From the NCBI RefSeq assembly GCF_900188355.1, contig NZ_FZNX01000005.1, positions 310,001-374,000 of the forward strand: a DNA stretch of 64,000 nt. Reading direction: 5' to 3'. Positions within the stretch are counted from its first letter, which is position 1. Every line of letters begins with the position of its first letter. A program made the translations under genes and the position numbers. Below, in pieces: positions 25,801 to 35,610 of the stretch. Below the pieces are notes generated by a model, which did no database searches, had not been told where the DNA came from, and was given only the letters and a program-made list of their open reading frames with translations. Source of the DNA: Lutibacter flavus. GTDB taxonomy: Bacteria; Bacteroidota; Bacteroidia; Flavobacteriales; Flavobacteriaceae.

Positions 25801-27453
25801 ATGACATCAAATTTCGGATTTTGGGATTACCTAATTTTTATTGCCTATGCAATATTAATTTTAGGTGTAGGTTTATGGGTTTCAAGAGATAAAGAGGGGC
25901 ACGAAAAAAATGCTGAAGATTATTTTTTAGCCAGTAAGAGCTTGCCATGGTGGGCTATTGGAGCTTCATTAATTGCAGCAAATATTTCAGCAGAACAATT
26001 TATTGGAATGTCTGGATCCGGATTTGCCTTAGGATTGGCAATTGCCTCCTATGAATGGATGGCTGCAATTACTCTAATTATAGTAGGGAAATTCTTCTTA
26101 CCAATATTTATAGAAAAAGGATTGTATACTATTCCAGAGTTTGTTGAAAAGCGATTTTCAACAAATTTAAAAACGATTTTAGCCGTCTTTTGGATTGGAT
26201 TGTATATTTTCGTGAATTTAGCTTCAGTATTGTATTTAGGAAGTTTGGCCTTGGAAACCATTATGGGAATTCCTATGGTTTATGGCGTAATTGGTTTGGC
26301 ATTGTTTGCTGCAGCATATTCTTTATATGGTGGACTTTCAGCCGTAGCATGGACTGATGTTATTCAGGTTGTATTTTTAGTATTAGGAGGTTTGGTTACA
26401 ACATATATTGCTTTAAATACAGTTTCAGGAGGAGAAGGCGTTGTATCTGGTCTTAAAACTGTTTTTGATGCTGCACCAGAACGTTTTTCAATGATATTAG
26501 ACGAGACAAATCCTTATTATGATAAATTACCAGGAATTGGAGTTTTGATAGGGGGAATGTGGGTTGCTAACTTATATTATTGGGGATTCAACCAATATAT
26601 TATTCAAAGAACTTTGGCAGCAAAATCATTAAAAGAAGCGCAAAAAGGGATTTTACTAGCTGCATTTTTAAAGTTAATTATACCATTAATAGTAGTAATT
26701 CCGGGAATTGCTGCCTATGTAATGGTAAATGATCCAGAGATTATGGCTAGATTAGGGGAGTCAGGATTAAATAACTTACCAACCTTAGAACAAGCCGATA
26801 AAGCATACCCTTGGTTGTTACAATTTTTACCAACAGGAATGAAGGGAGTTGCATTTGCAGCTTTGGCAGCAGCGATAGTTTCTTCTTTAGCATCGATGTT
26901 AAATTCTACATCAACCATTTTTACAATGGATATTTACAAGCAATACATTAATAAAAATGCAAGCGATAAAACAACTGTAAATGTTGGTAGAATCTCAGCT
27001 GCAGTTGCCTTAATTATTGGTAGTATTATGGCACCATTATTAGGAGGTATAGATCAGGCTTTCCAATTTATACAAGAATATACAGGAATTGTGAGCCCAG
27101 GTATACTAGCAGTATTTATGTTAGGATTATTTTGGAAGAAAACTACAAATAAGGCTGCAATTGTTGGAGCTTTAGCTTCCATTCCAATTGCAATGTATTT
27201 TAAAATTGCACCAAATGGCTGGTCTACAAGTTCATTTTTTGTGAATATTCCATTTATGGATCAAATGGCTTATACAGTATTATTAACGGCACTTGTAATT
27301 GTAGGAGTTAGTTTATTCCAACACAAAGGAAAAGATGATGAAAAAGGAATTCCATTAACAAAAGAATTATTTAAAACATCACCAACATTTAACATTGGTA
27401 CATTTGCAGTTATGATTATTTTAGTGGCATTGTATGCAATGTTTTGGAACTAG
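25801..27453 (+). CDS. Sodium/galactose symporter, vSGLT-like (SSS family)
   Basis: 550-residue, about 14-helix sodium/sugar cotransporter. The sequence is strikingly close to Vibrio vSGLT over long stretches: SLIAANISAEQFIGMSGSG, ASYEWMAAITLIIVGK, VANLYYWGFNQYIIQRTLAA (gate Tyr and sugar-contact Asn/Trp region), LAAAIVSSLASMLNST (sodium-site Ser residues) and QFIQEYTGIVSPG (sugar-binding Gln). These assign sodium-driven galactose/glucose uptake with good confidence. Position after galK and under the same operator supports galactose as the physiological substrate. Confidence 0.95.
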   Translation: MTSNFGFWDYLIFIAYAILILGVGLWVSRDKEGHEKNAEDYFLASKSLPWWAIGASLIAANISAEQFIGMSGSGFALGLAIASYEWMAAITLIIVGKFFLPIFIEKGLYTIPEFVEKRFSTNLKTILAVFWIGLYIFVNLASVLYLGSLALETIMGIPMVYGVIGLALFAAAYSLYGGLSAVAWTDVIQVVFLVLGGLVTTYIALNTVSGGEGVVSGLKTVFDAAPERFSMILDETNPYYDKLPGIGVLIGGMWVANLYYWGFNQYIIQRTLAAKSLKEAQKGILLAAFLKLIIPLIVVIPGIAAYVMVNDPEIMARLGESGLNNLPTLEQADKAYPWLLQFLPTGMKGVAFAALAAAIVSSLASMLNSTSTIFTMDIYKQYINKNASDKTTVNVGRISAAVALIIGSIMAPLLGGIDQAFQFIQEYTGIVSPGILAVFMLGLFWKKTTNKAAIVGALASIPIAMYFKIAPNGWSTSSFFVNIPFMDQMAYTVLLTALVIVGVSLFQHKGKDDEKGIPLTKELFKTSPTFNIGTFAVMIILVALYAMFWN

Positions 27454-27547
27454 ACTAAAGCTTAAAAGTTATAATTTATAATTATATTAAAAATATAACT
27501 ATTTAAATTTAAGAATTTTAGAGTAAATAATGATTGAAATAATAAAG

Positions 27548-27577
27548 CCGTTGCATTAATTTGTAACGGTTTTTTTA
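27548..27577 (+). terminator. Intrinsic terminator after the symporter gene
   Basis: CCGTTGCA/TGTAACGG stem with a 6-nt loop and a run of seven T. Confidence 0.8.
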
Positions 27578-27603
27578 ATATTAAAATTTATTTTTTAAAA
27601 TGA

Positions 27604-27644
27604 AAAAACTCGTAACTACTTAATTAAAAGATTGTTACGAGTTT
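27604..27644 (-). terminator. Intrinsic terminator of tRNA-Phe
   Basis: 11-bp perfect inverted repeat AAACTCGTAAC/GTTACGAGTTT followed, in the minus direction, by a T-run, 7 bases downstream of the tRNA 3' end. Confidence 0.75.
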
Positions 27645-27650
27645 GTTTCG

Positions 27651-27723
27651 TGGTACCTCCAGGAATCGAACCAGGGACACAAGGATTTTCAGTCCTTTGC
27701 TCTACCAACTGAGCTAAGGTACC
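27651..27723 (-). tRNA. tRNA-Phe (GAA)
   Basis: 73-nt cloverleaf. On the minus strand the acceptor arms are GGTACCT and AGGTACC with discriminator A; the D-arm has AGCTCAGTTGGTAGAGC; the anticodon loop reads CTGAAAA (anticodon GAA); the T-arm contains GGTTCGATTCC. CCA is not encoded. Confidence 0.97.
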
Positions 27724-27792
27724 ATTGCCTTAGCGGATGCAAATATAAATTTATTTTTTATACTAATCAAAACAATTTTAAAAAATCTGTTG

Positions 27793-27800
27793 TATTTTTG
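27793..27800 (+). promoter_or_regulatory. -7 box before coaX
   Basis: TATTTTTG matches TAnnTTTG, 21 bases before the ATG at 27821. A -33 TTG is not obvious. Confidence 0.45.
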
Positions 27801-27820
27801 AAACTTGTTAAATAATCTAA

Positions 27821-28543
27821 ATGAACTTAGTAATTGATATTGGAAATTCAAGATGTAAAATCGCTATTTTTAATAGTGGTGAATTGGTTTATAATGAAGT
27901 AATTACGAGAATTAACTTCACTAAAAAAATCATTAATCTTATTGATAAATTTAGTTGCAATGGAGCAATTATTTCTTCTGTTGGATTTGTAAAAAAGAGT
28001 GAGATAGAAGAATTAGAAGCGAAAATTAACCTAATACAATTAAATTCTTCAACAAATATTCCGTTTTTAAATAAGTATTTAACTCCAAAAACGCTTGGCG
28101 TAGATAGAATTGCATTAGTTTCATCTGCTGTTTCAAAATTTCCAGGAAAAGATGTTTTAATTATTGATGCCGGAACATGTATAACTTTTGATTTTGTAAA
28201 TAAAGAAAAATGTTACTTAGGTGGAGCAATTTCACCAGGGATTAAAATGAGATATAAAGCACTACATGAGTTTACCCAAAATTTACCGTTACTTGAGCCC
28301 GAAAGCATTAACACTTTAATGGGTAATTCAACAGAAAAATGTATTCATTTAGGTGTTGTAAATGGTGTAATCAATGAAATTGACGGAGTAATTAATGAAT
28401 ATAAAGAAAAAAATCAAGATTTAACAGTAGTTTTAACAGGAGGAGACGTTAAATTCTTGTCAAATAAATTAAAAAATGGCATATTTGCCAATCCTAATTT
28501 TTTGTTAGAAGGATTAAACACAATTTTGACATATAATTTATAA
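27821..28543 (+). CDS. coaX: Type III pantothenate kinase
   Basis: First step of coenzyme A synthesis, pantothenate to phosphopantothenate. 240 residues with the ASKHA features of CoaX: DIGNSRCKIAIF at residues 5-16 (phosphate loop), LGVDRIALV, IIDAGTCITFDFV (catalytic Asp) and GGAISPGIKMRYKAL. First gene of a plus-strand run that continues through envelope genes to the PpiD-like foldase; only 3 bases separate it from the next gene, so transcription is coupled. Confidence 0.95.
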   Translation: MNLVIDIGNSRCKIAIFNSGELVYNEVITRINFTKKIINLIDKFSCNGAIISSVGFVKKSEIEELEAKINLIQLNSSTNIPFLNKYLTPKTLGVDRIALVSSAVSKFPGKDVLIIDAGTCITFDFVNKEKCYLGGAISPGIKMRYKALHEFTQNLPLLEPESINTLMGNSTEKCIHLGVVNGVINEIDGVINEYKEKNQDLTVVLTGGDVKFLSNKLKNGIFANPNFLLEGLNTILTYNL

Positions 28544-28546
28544 TAA

Positions 28547-29830
28547 ATGATAAGAAAAATAATAGTAGTTGTAACTCTATTTGTATCGGTTATTAGTTTT
28601 GCACAAAAAAATAATGCTTCAGCATATTCTTTTTTTGGAATTGGAGACAAAAATAGTTCTAATACGGTTGAACAACTTAGTATGGGAGGATTTGGAGTTT
28701 CATTAAGTGATGCCTTTCGGCTAAATTTATCAAACCCAGCGTCACTGTCTGGTTTAAAATTCACAGCATATTCACTTGCAATTGAAAACAAGAATATTTG
28801 GGCAAAAGATGGTAATGATACTCAAGCTGGTGCCACAACTTATCTTTCTTATTTGGTTATGGGAATTCCACTTGGGAATAACGCAGGAATGTCTTTTGGT
28901 TTATTGCCTAACACTTCTGTTGGTTACTCTTTAACGGCGACGGAATATGATTCTAATAATGACATTAATGAACTTACTTTGTATAAGGGTGAAGGTGGTT
29001 CTAATAAAGTGTTTTTAGGGTTTGGTGCACAAATCTTTGAAGGTTTTAGTGTTGGATTACAAGGAAACTATATTTTTGGTAATATTGAAAATAGTATTAT
29101 AAACCAACAAAAGGATGTTGCTTTGGCTACTAAATATGAAACATTATCAAATTTAAAAGGATTTTCTCTTAATGGAGGGTTTCAGTATAAAACAAAATTA
29201 AACTCAAAAGTTGATTTGCATTTAGGAGCTAATTTTGATTTAGCAAATGATATAGATACTGAAGGAGAGGAGTACGTTTATTCCACATCTATCTCGAGTG
29301 GAGAAATTCCTCGTGATACAATATTGAATAAAAAAAGTACAGGTTTGCTAAAATCACCTTTAAAAACTACATTTGGTGTTGGTTTTGGAAAAGAAAATAA
29401 ATGGTATGCTGGTATGGACTATAGCTTTCAGGAAGCTCTTGAGCTTCAAGGAAGCATATTAAATAATTATTCTAGGATATCCTATGATAAATATAATAAA
29501 ATATCAATAGGTGGTTTTTACACTCCTAAATTCAATTCAATAACAAGTTACTGGAATAGAGTCACTTATAGAGCAGGTGTAAAGATTGAACAGACAGGTC
29601 TATTGGTAGATGGTATAGGAAATGGTACAGATTTTACGTCAATTGATGATTTTGGCATATCTTTTGGAGTAGGGTTACCAGTAAGTAATCAATTATCAAA
29701 CCTAAACTTAGGTTTTGAACTTGGAAAAAGAGGAAAAATTAATAAAGGTTTAGTTCAAGAAAATTATCTAAATTTTAGATTAAGTTTTTCATTAAATGAT
29801 AAATGGTTTAAAAAACGAGAAATATTTTAA
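28547..29830 (+). CDS. Outer-membrane beta-barrel protein of unknown substrate
   Basis: 427 residues with a signal peptide (1-20, ending SFAQ) and repeating amphipathic strands ending in FRLSFSLNDKWF, as expected for a barrel. The opening SAYSFFGIGDKNSSNTVEQL with MGG and SNPASLSG motifs resembles FadL/OmpP1-type proteins in pattern. The start lies 3 bases after coaX; next is a secreted TPR protein. Such a protein is often found at this position in flavobacteria; I do not know its substrate. Confidence 0.75.
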   Translation: MIRKIIVVVTLFVSVISFAQKNNASAYSFFGIGDKNSSNTVEQLSMGGFGVSLSDAFRLNLSNPASLSGLKFTAYSLAIENKNIWAKDGNDTQAGATTYLSYLVMGIPLGNNAGMSFGLLPNTSVGYSLTATEYDSNNDINELTLYKGEGGSNKVFLGFGAQIFEGFSVGLQGNYIFGNIENSIINQQKDVALATKYETLSNLKGFSLNGGFQYKTKLNSKVDLHLGANFDLANDIDTEGEEYVYSTSISSGEIPRDTILNKKSTGLLKSPLKTTFGVGFGKENKWYAGMDYSFQEALELQGSILNNYSRISYDKYNKISIGGFYTPKFNSITSYWNRVTYRAGVKIEQTGLLVDGIGNGTDFTSIDDFGISFGVGLPVSNQLSNLNLGFELGKRGKINKGLVQENYLNFRLSFSLNDKWFKKREIF

Positions 29831-29845
29831 TTAAAATTTAAGGAA

Positions 29846-31195
29846 ATGAAAAAAATGAGACAACTATTTACTTTATTATTTTTACTAGCGGCTGCACCAA
29901 TTGTTTTTGCGCAAGCTAGTTCAGATTGTACAATTAAATACAATCTTTTTAAAGGAGATTACAACGCAAAAAATTACGATAAGGCTTATGAGAACTGGAT
30001 GTGGTGTATGGATAATTGTCCAACCCTTTCTGTAAATATTTATAAGTACGGTATTAAAATAGCTGAAAATAAATTAGAGAATGCTACTGAAGCTGATAAA
30101 AAGGCAGCAGCTGATCTTGTTATGAGAGTTTACAATCAAAGATTAGAACATTTCCCAAAGGATAAAGCAGATATTTATGATAATATTGCTTCTTTTAAAG
30201 GTGAGCAAGGTGCTTCAGAAGAAGAAGTGTATGGTTGGTTAAATAAAACTTTTAAAGAAGACCCAACGGCATTATCTCCTAAAAACATTTATAAATATTT
30301 TGATATCATCTTAAATAAATATAAAGATACTGATACTCAAAAAGTTTTTGACACTTATGATGAAGTTGGTGAAGCATTAGAGTTAAAAAGAAAGGATTAT
30401 ACAAAAAGAATTGATGTAATTAATGCAAAAGATTCTACTAAATTAAGTAAGAAAGATCTTAAGAGAAGAAAGAACTCTCAACAAATTATAACAAACTTAT
30501 CAATTGTTGAAAGTGGTTTGGATCAAAAATTAGCTGCAATTTCAACTTGTGAACGATTGATTCCTTTTAATAGAAAGAATTTTGATGCGAATAAAGAAAA
30601 CGCTATTTGGTTAAAAAGAGCGGTGTCTAGAATGTATAATAAAGAATGTACAGAGGATCCTTTATATGATCAGCTTGTTGAAGCTTATGTAAAAGCAGAT
30701 CCTTCTCCAAATGCATCCGTGTTTTATGCTAGTATTCTTATGAAAAATGGAGAAACAAATAAAGCAATGGAGTATTTTAAAAACGCTGTAGATCAAGAAG
30801 CAGATACTTATAAAAAAGCTGGATACTTGTATAAAATTGCCGATATATTAAGAAAAAAAGGAAGAAAATCTGAAGCTAGAAGTTATTGTTACCAAGCTTT
30901 AGAAAATCAACCAACTATGGGTAGAGCTTATTTATTGATAGCTAGTATGTACGCATCAAGTGCAAACTCTTGTGGAACTGATATCGTTTCAAAAAGAATG
31001 GTTTATGTAGCAGCATTAAATAAGGCAAGAAAAGCGAAATCTGTAGATCCAAGTATTAGTTCTATAGCAAATAGATTTATAAATTCATATGCTGATAATA
31101 TTCCTACTACAAAAGACTTATTTGTTGCAGGTGTAAAATCTGGTACAGCTCATAAAATTGGATGTTGGATTAATGAAACAGTTAGAGTACCTTAA
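29846..31195 (+). CDS. Secreted tetratricopeptide-repeat protein
   Basis: 449 residues: signal peptide (about 1-23, ending VFAQA), then an alpha-helical protein. TPR-like helices are clearest at residues 270-370 (for example NASVFYASILMKNGETNKAM and AGYLYKIADILRKKGRKSEA) and there is a Cys pair in the first repeat region. Probably a periplasmic scaffold. It lies in the run coaX, outer-membrane protein, TPR protein, LptC, so a role in envelope assembly is a reasonable but unproven guess. Confidence 0.8.
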   Translation: MKKMRQLFTLLFLLAAAPIVFAQASSDCTIKYNLFKGDYNAKNYDKAYENWMWCMDNCPTLSVNIYKYGIKIAENKLENATEADKKAAADLVMRVYNQRLEHFPKDKADIYDNIASFKGEQGASEEEVYGWLNKTFKEDPTALSPKNIYKYFDIILNKYKDTDTQKVFDTYDEVGEALELKRKDYTKRIDVINAKDSTKLSKKDLKRRKNSQQIITNLSIVESGLDQKLAAISTCERLIPFNRKNFDANKENAIWLKRAVSRMYNKECTEDPLYDQLVEAYVKADPSPNASVFYASILMKNGETNKAMEYFKNAVDQEADTYKKAGYLYKIADILRKKGRKSEARSYCYQALENQPTMGRAYLLIASMYASSANSCGTDIVSKRMVYVAALNKARKAKSVDPSISSIANRFINSYADNIPTTKDLFVAGVKSGTAHKIGCWINETVRVP

Positions 31196-31232
31196 ATTAG
31201 AATTAAAATATTATAATTGATATATTTGTTAA

Positions 31233-31793
31233 ATGACAAAATCAATTGTACATAAAATAAGAAACATTGCTATTGTATTTTCAATAGCAATGTTTTTTTC
31301 ATGTACCAATGATGCAAAAGAAGTTAGAGATTTTTTAGCTGATAAAAATTTACCTATTGGTGAAGCTGTAGATATAAATCTGAAACATACAGATTCTGGA
31401 AGAGTTGATATAAAAATGAAAGCACCTTTAATGCTTGATTTTGGAAATAGAGAAAACCATCCCTATTCAGAATTCCCAAAAGGAATTAAAATTACAACTA
31501 TTGAAAAAAATGGGGACTCTACTGTAATTCAAGGCGATTACGCTAAAACCTACAGTAAAACAAATGTGGCTGAAATAAAAAATAATGTTGTAATTTATAA
31601 TTACGCAAAAAAAAATAAGCTAGAAACCTCTGAAATATTTTGGGATCAAAAAACACATTATTTTTTTACTGAAAAAAGTTTTGTTTTTTATACAGTATCA
31701 GATACTATTTATGGAACTGGGTTTGAAGCAACAGAGGATTTGGATGTGTGGTGGGTTAAAAACCAAAGTGGAGTTATAGAAATTAAAGATTAA
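31233..31793 (+). CDS. lptC: LPS export protein LptC, lipoprotein form
   Basis: Part of the bridge that carries lipopolysaccharide from the inner to the outer membrane. 186 residues; the signal ends in a lipobox-like FFSC (Cys24), so in this phylum it is a lipoprotein rather than a single-helix membrane protein. The body shows beta-jellyroll-like periodicity: MKAPLMLDF, EFPKGIKI, GDYAKTYSKTNVAEIKNNVV, GTGFEATEDLDVW, which is the LptC/OstA pattern. A TATATTTG motif ends 5 bases before the ATG, probably by chance. Other lpt genes are not in the window. Confidence 0.85.
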   Translation: MTKSIVHKIRNIAIVFSIAMFFSCTNDAKEVRDFLADKNLPIGEAVDINLKHTDSGRVDIKMKAPLMLDFGNRENHPYSEFPKGIKITTIEKNGDSTVIQGDYAKTYSKTNVAEIKNNVVIYNYAKKNKLETSEIFWDQKTHYFFTEKSFVFYTVSDTIYGTGFEATEDLDVWWVKNQSGVIEIKD

Positions 31794-31796
31794 GAA

Positions 31797-31991
31797 ATGA
31801 ATAAAATTTGGAAAATATTTGAATATGGTTATTTAATTATAGCGGTTGTTTTTATTGTTGAAACAATATTAAATTGGAATGTTGATAGACAACGAGCCTA
31901 TATTTTGTTGCTTTTTTCAGTTGTTGCGATTTTTATGTATTTTTTTAAAAAAAGATTTAGGTCTAGGATTGAAAAACGAAATAAAAAATAA
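31797..31991 (+). CDS. Small two-helix membrane protein (64 aa)
   Basis: 64 residues with two hydrophobic segments (about 9-24 and 35-49) and a very basic tail (KKRFRSRIEKRNKK). It fits with 3 bases after lptC and no gap before the next gene, so it is part of this operon. Small proteins of this form are common between lptC and CNNM/CorC genes in flavobacteria. Function unknown. Confidence 0.75.
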   Translation: MNKIWKIFEYGYLIIAVVFIVETILNWNVDRQRAYILLLFSVVAIFMYFFKKRFRSRIEKRNKK

Positions 31992-33257
31992 ATGGAAATT
32001 CAAATTGCTGTAATTTTAATTTCAATATTGCTTTCTGCCTTTTTTTCGGGTATGGAAATAGCATATGTTTCAGCTAACAAGTTTCAGGTTGAACTAGAGA
32101 AAAAGAAAGAGGGATTTACATCAAAAATATTAGGAAAACTAACATCAAAATCATCTAAATTTATTACAACTATGCTAGTGGGTAATAATATAGCCCTTGT
32201 AGTGTATAGTTTTTTTATGGGTGAATTTATTGTGGGTTTTTTGCCAATAGATTCTTTAAATGAATTTGCAATTCTATTTATTCAAACTATAATCTCTACA
32301 CTTATAATATTAATTACAGCAGAGTTTTTACCAAAAGCATTGTTTAGAATATATGCAAATGAAACGCTATGGTTTTTTGCACCATTGGCTTACTTTTTTT
32401 ATATTATTTTTCATTTCATTTCTGATTTTATAACTGTAATTTCTGACTTTTTCTTGAGAATTTTTTTTAACTCAGCAAAAGACATTCAACCTGCAGAATT
32501 TACAAAAGTTGAGCTTGGGAATTATATATCTAAGCAATTAGAGAACGCTAGGGATTATGATGAAGTGGATTCTGAAATTCAAATTTTTCAAAATGCATTA
32601 ACGTTTGATAATGTTAAAGCGCGTGAAATAATGATTCCACGTACTGAAGTTGTTGCTGTAGATATAAATGAAACAATTAATAATCTTAAGGAATTATTCA
32701 TACAAACTGGTTATTCTAAAATTTTAGTTTATAAGGAGTCTTTAGATGATATTTTAGGGTATGTTCATGCATTTGAATTGTTTAAAAAACCAAAAAACAT
32801 TCGCTCAATGATTCTGCCTGTTGAGTTTGTTCCTGAAAGTATGATGATTAATAATGTTTTAAACATTTTAACAAAAAAGAAAAGAAGTATTTCGGTAGTT
32901 TTAGATGAATTTGGGGGGACTTCAGGTGTAATAACTGTTGAAGATATTGTTGAAGAACTTTTTGGAGAAATAATTGACGAACATGATACTTTAGACTTGT
33001 TAGAGAATAAAATAAATGATAGGGAATTTGAATTTTCTGCACGATTAGAAGTAGATTATTTAAATGAAACATATAATTTAAATCTTGAAGAACATGAAGC
33101 ATATGAAACCCTTGGAGGTTTTATAGTTTATCAAAATGAAGATATTCCTAAGGAGGGAGATGTTATTGAATTTAACAACCTTTATTTTAAAATGTTAAAG
33201 GTTGATGCTTCTAAAATTATGGAAGTTTATCTAAAAGTTTTGGATAAAGAAGATTAA
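31992..33257 (+). CDS. CNNM/CorC-family membrane protein (DUF21, CBS pair, CorC_HlyC)
   Basis: 421 residues with a DUF21 membrane domain (three to four helices in residues 1-145), two CBS domains (about 200-325, with IMIPRTEVVAVD and RSISVVLDEFGGTSGVITVEDIVEELFGE, quoted in parts) and a C-terminal CorC_HlyC domain (about 335-418). The family includes magnesium/cobalt efflux proteins and the gliding-linked GldE; the old label hemolysin is not supported. No gld gene is next to it, so a metal-homeostasis role is the safer reading. It follows the 64-residue gene without gap. Confidence 0.88.
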   Translation: MEIQIAVILISILLSAFFSGMEIAYVSANKFQVELEKKKEGFTSKILGKLTSKSSKFITTMLVGNNIALVVYSFFMGEFIVGFLPIDSLNEFAILFIQTIISTLIILITAEFLPKALFRIYANETLWFFAPLAYFFYIIFHFISDFITVISDFFLRIFFNSAKDIQPAEFTKVELGNYISKQLENARDYDEVDSEIQIFQNALTFDNVKAREIMIPRTEVVAVDINETINNLKELFIQTGYSKILVYKESLDDILGYVHAFELFKKPKNIRSMILPVEFVPESMMINNVLNILTKKKRSISVVLDEFGGTSGVITVEDIVEELFGEIIDEHDTLDLLENKINDREFEFSARLEVDYLNETYNLNLEEHEAYETLGGFIVYQNEDIPKEGDVIEFNNLYFKMLKVDASKIMEVYLKVLDKED

Positions 33258-33369
33258 ATTTAAACTATCTTTTTTTTTAACTCCTTATTCCTATTAATTA
33301 TACACATTTCACTTTCATAATTAAATACTTAATTGTATTTTCGCACACTGTAATAAAACAAATAATATA

Positions 33370-35532
33370 ATGGCAATTTTATCAAAAATTAGAGATCGTT
33401 CAATGTTCCTAATCCTTATTGTGGGATTAGCGCTTTTTGCATTTGTTCTTGATCCAAGCTCAATACAACAATTTTTTAGTTCTAGTAAAATTAACTCGGT
33501 TGGCCAAGTAAATGGAGAAGAGATAGATAGAGAAGAATTTGCGCGTCAAGTTGAAGCTTATAGAGCTCAATCAAATGGTAGAGTTTCTCAAATGCAAGCT
33601 GTAAATGCTGTTTGGAGCGGAATGGTTAGTGAGAAAGTATTTGAAGATCAGCTTGAGAAAGCTGGAATTGTAATTGGTGAAAAAGATATTTGGGATGCAA
33701 TGACATCTTTGCCAGATATTCAAAACTCTCCATTATTTAAAAATGAAGCAAATCTTTTTGATGAAGAGAAATTAAAAGAATATATAGCCAATATGAAAGA
33801 TGAAGCTGAGACTGGGAATAATCAGGCTTGGTTAAATTGGTTATCAACGGAAAAAAATATTAAGCAAAACTTACAACGTCAAGCTTATACTTCTTTGATA
33901 AATGCTGGTTTAGGTGCTTCGCTTGAAGAAGGAAAGAGAGATTATTTATTTAATAATGTAAAAATGGATGCACAATTTGTGTTTGTTCCATATTCTTCAA
34001 TTCCAGATAGTTTAGGTTTTGTTTCAAAAGATGAAATTCAAAAGTATTTAAGTGATAATTCTAAAAGATTTAAGCCAGAAGCTACACGTACGTTACAATA
34101 TGTAAAATTTGACATTGTTCCTTCTGAAGCAGATGATGCTGAAGCAAAAGCTTTAGTAGCGGGTTATATTAATGATAGAGAAGAGTATAGTAATGCTGCA
34201 AAATCAACAATTAAAATTCCAGGTTTAAAAAATACTACAAATTACGAAGACTTTTTAAATGAAAATAAATCTGATTTGTCAATTGATAATGGTTACAAAT
34301 TTAAAAACCAAATTTTTGCAGAAATTACAGATGAAGTAATGAATGCTTCATTAGGAGATGTTGTAGGTCCATACAAACAAAATGGTTACTATAAGATTTC
34401 TAAAGTTGTAGAAATTCTTCAAATTCCAGATTCAGTTAAATCTAGCCATATTATTGTTCCTTACGCTGGTTCAACAAGATCAACTTCTTTAAAAACTAAA
34501 GAACAAGCTAAAAAAACAGCTGATAGTATTTTTGCATTGGTTAAAAATAATAAAACACGTTTTAATGCAATTGCTGATGAAGTGAATACTGATGGTACAA
34601 AAGGAAAAGGTGGTGATATAGGTTGGGTTCGTAAAGATCAAGCATTTTCTCCATCATTTGATAAAGATTTTGCGGACTTTATTTATAAAAATAAAGTTGG
34701 AAGTATCGATGTAGTTGAAACTGCTTTCGGATTTCATATTATAAGAATTGATGAACAAACTACACCTGAAAAAGCTGTTAGATTAGTAACATTTGCTCGT
34801 TTAGTAGAAGCATCAGAAGAAACTGAAAATAGAATTTTTGAAGAAGCAGAAACGTTAAATGCAGATCTTGCAGATGGAAAAAATTTAAATGATATAGCAA
34901 CTGAAAAAGGATATAAAGTTCAGTCTGCACTTAATTTAAAAGTATTAGCAGAGAATATTCCTGGTATTGGTTCGCAACGTCAACTAGTAACATGGGCTTT
35001 TAGTAATGAAAGAGAGATTGGAGATTCAAAGAGATTTGATGTTGAGGTATTAGGTAAAAGAGCTTATGTTGTAACTGCTCTTACTGGTAAAACTGAAAAA
35101 GATGGAGTTGTGGTAAGTTCAGATTTGTTATCTAAAATTCGTCCGGAATTAATAGACAAGAAAAAAGCTGAATTAATTAAAAAGAAAATGACAGGTTCTA
35201 GTTTAGAAGAAATTGCTAAGAATAGTGGTACCACTATTAGAAATGCATCTTCGGTTAGTTTATCGAGCCCGTTAATTTCAGGGGTTGGTAATGAGCCTGC
35301 AATTGTTGGAGCAATGTCTACAATTAAATTAAATGAAGTGTCTGAATTAATACATGGTGAAAAGGGAGTATTTGTGGTTAAAGTTACAAAACGTGACGCT
35401 CCAGTTGATTTAGAAAATTATGACACATTCCGTAAAAAGTTAGTTGGTCAATTACAAGGACGTGGTAATCAAATATTCCAAGTTTTAGAGGAGACTGCTG
35501 ATGTTACTGATAACAGAGGGAAATTCTTTTAA
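33370..35532 (+). CDS. PpiD-like peptidyl-prolyl isomerase/foldase
   Basis: 720 residues. One N-terminal anchor helix (about 13-29), SurA_N-like region (40-200), and a parvulin domain near residues 355-460 (SSHIIVPYAGS, GKGGDIGWVRKDQAFSP, FGFHIIRID). A second parvulin-like region is expected before it (230-340) but is degenerate. Located at the periplasmic face of the inner membrane, it would help outer-membrane proteins fold, in line with the envelope genes upstream. The anchor plus length indicate PpiD rather than soluble SurA. Confidence 0.9.
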   Translation: MAILSKIRDRSMFLILIVGLALFAFVLDPSSIQQFFSSSKINSVGQVNGEEIDREEFARQVEAYRAQSNGRVSQMQAVNAVWSGMVSEKVFEDQLEKAGIVIGEKDIWDAMTSLPDIQNSPLFKNEANLFDEEKLKEYIANMKDEAETGNNQAWLNWLSTEKNIKQNLQRQAYTSLINAGLGASLEEGKRDYLFNNVKMDAQFVFVPYSSIPDSLGFVSKDEIQKYLSDNSKRFKPEATRTLQYVKFDIVPSEADDAEAKALVAGYINDREEYSNAAKSTIKIPGLKNTTNYEDFLNENKSDLSIDNGYKFKNQIFAEITDEVMNASLGDVVGPYKQNGYYKISKVVEILQIPDSVKSSHIIVPYAGSTRSTSLKTKEQAKKTADSIFALVKNNKTRFNAIADEVNTDGTKGKGGDIGWVRKDQAFSPSFDKDFADFIYKNKVGSIDVVETAFGFHIIRIDEQTTPEKAVRLVTFARLVEASEETENRIFEEAETLNADLADGKNLNDIATEKGYKVQSALNLKVLAENIPGIGSQRQLVTWAFSNEREIGDSKRFDVEVLGKRAYVVTALTGKTEKDGVVVSSDLLSKIRPELIDKKKAELIKKKMTGSSLEEIAKNSGTTIRNASSVSLSSPLISGVGNEPAIVGAMSTIKLNEVSELIHGEKGVFVVKVTKRDAPVDLENYDTFRKKLVGQLQGRGNQIFQVLEETADVTDNRGKFF

Positions 35533-35550
35533 TTAGAAAGAATCGAAAAT

Positions 35551-35598
35551 ATAAAGCATAAAAAAAGCGAGCATTAGCTCGCTTTTTTTATGCTTTAT
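35551..35598. terminator. Bidirectional intrinsic terminator
   Basis: Very long palindrome: core AAAAAAGCGAGC/GCTCGCTTTTTT with an ATTA loop, extended by ATAAAGCAT/ATGCTTTAT on both sides. It separates the convergent foldase and rho genes. Confidence 0.92.
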
Positions 35599-35610
35599 AT
35601 TTATTTATTA

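Noticed and set aside
31221-31228. TATATTTG as the lptC promoter
   Set aside because: It ends only 5 bases before the ATG, which would make the message leaderless; lptC is more likely transcribed from upstream.
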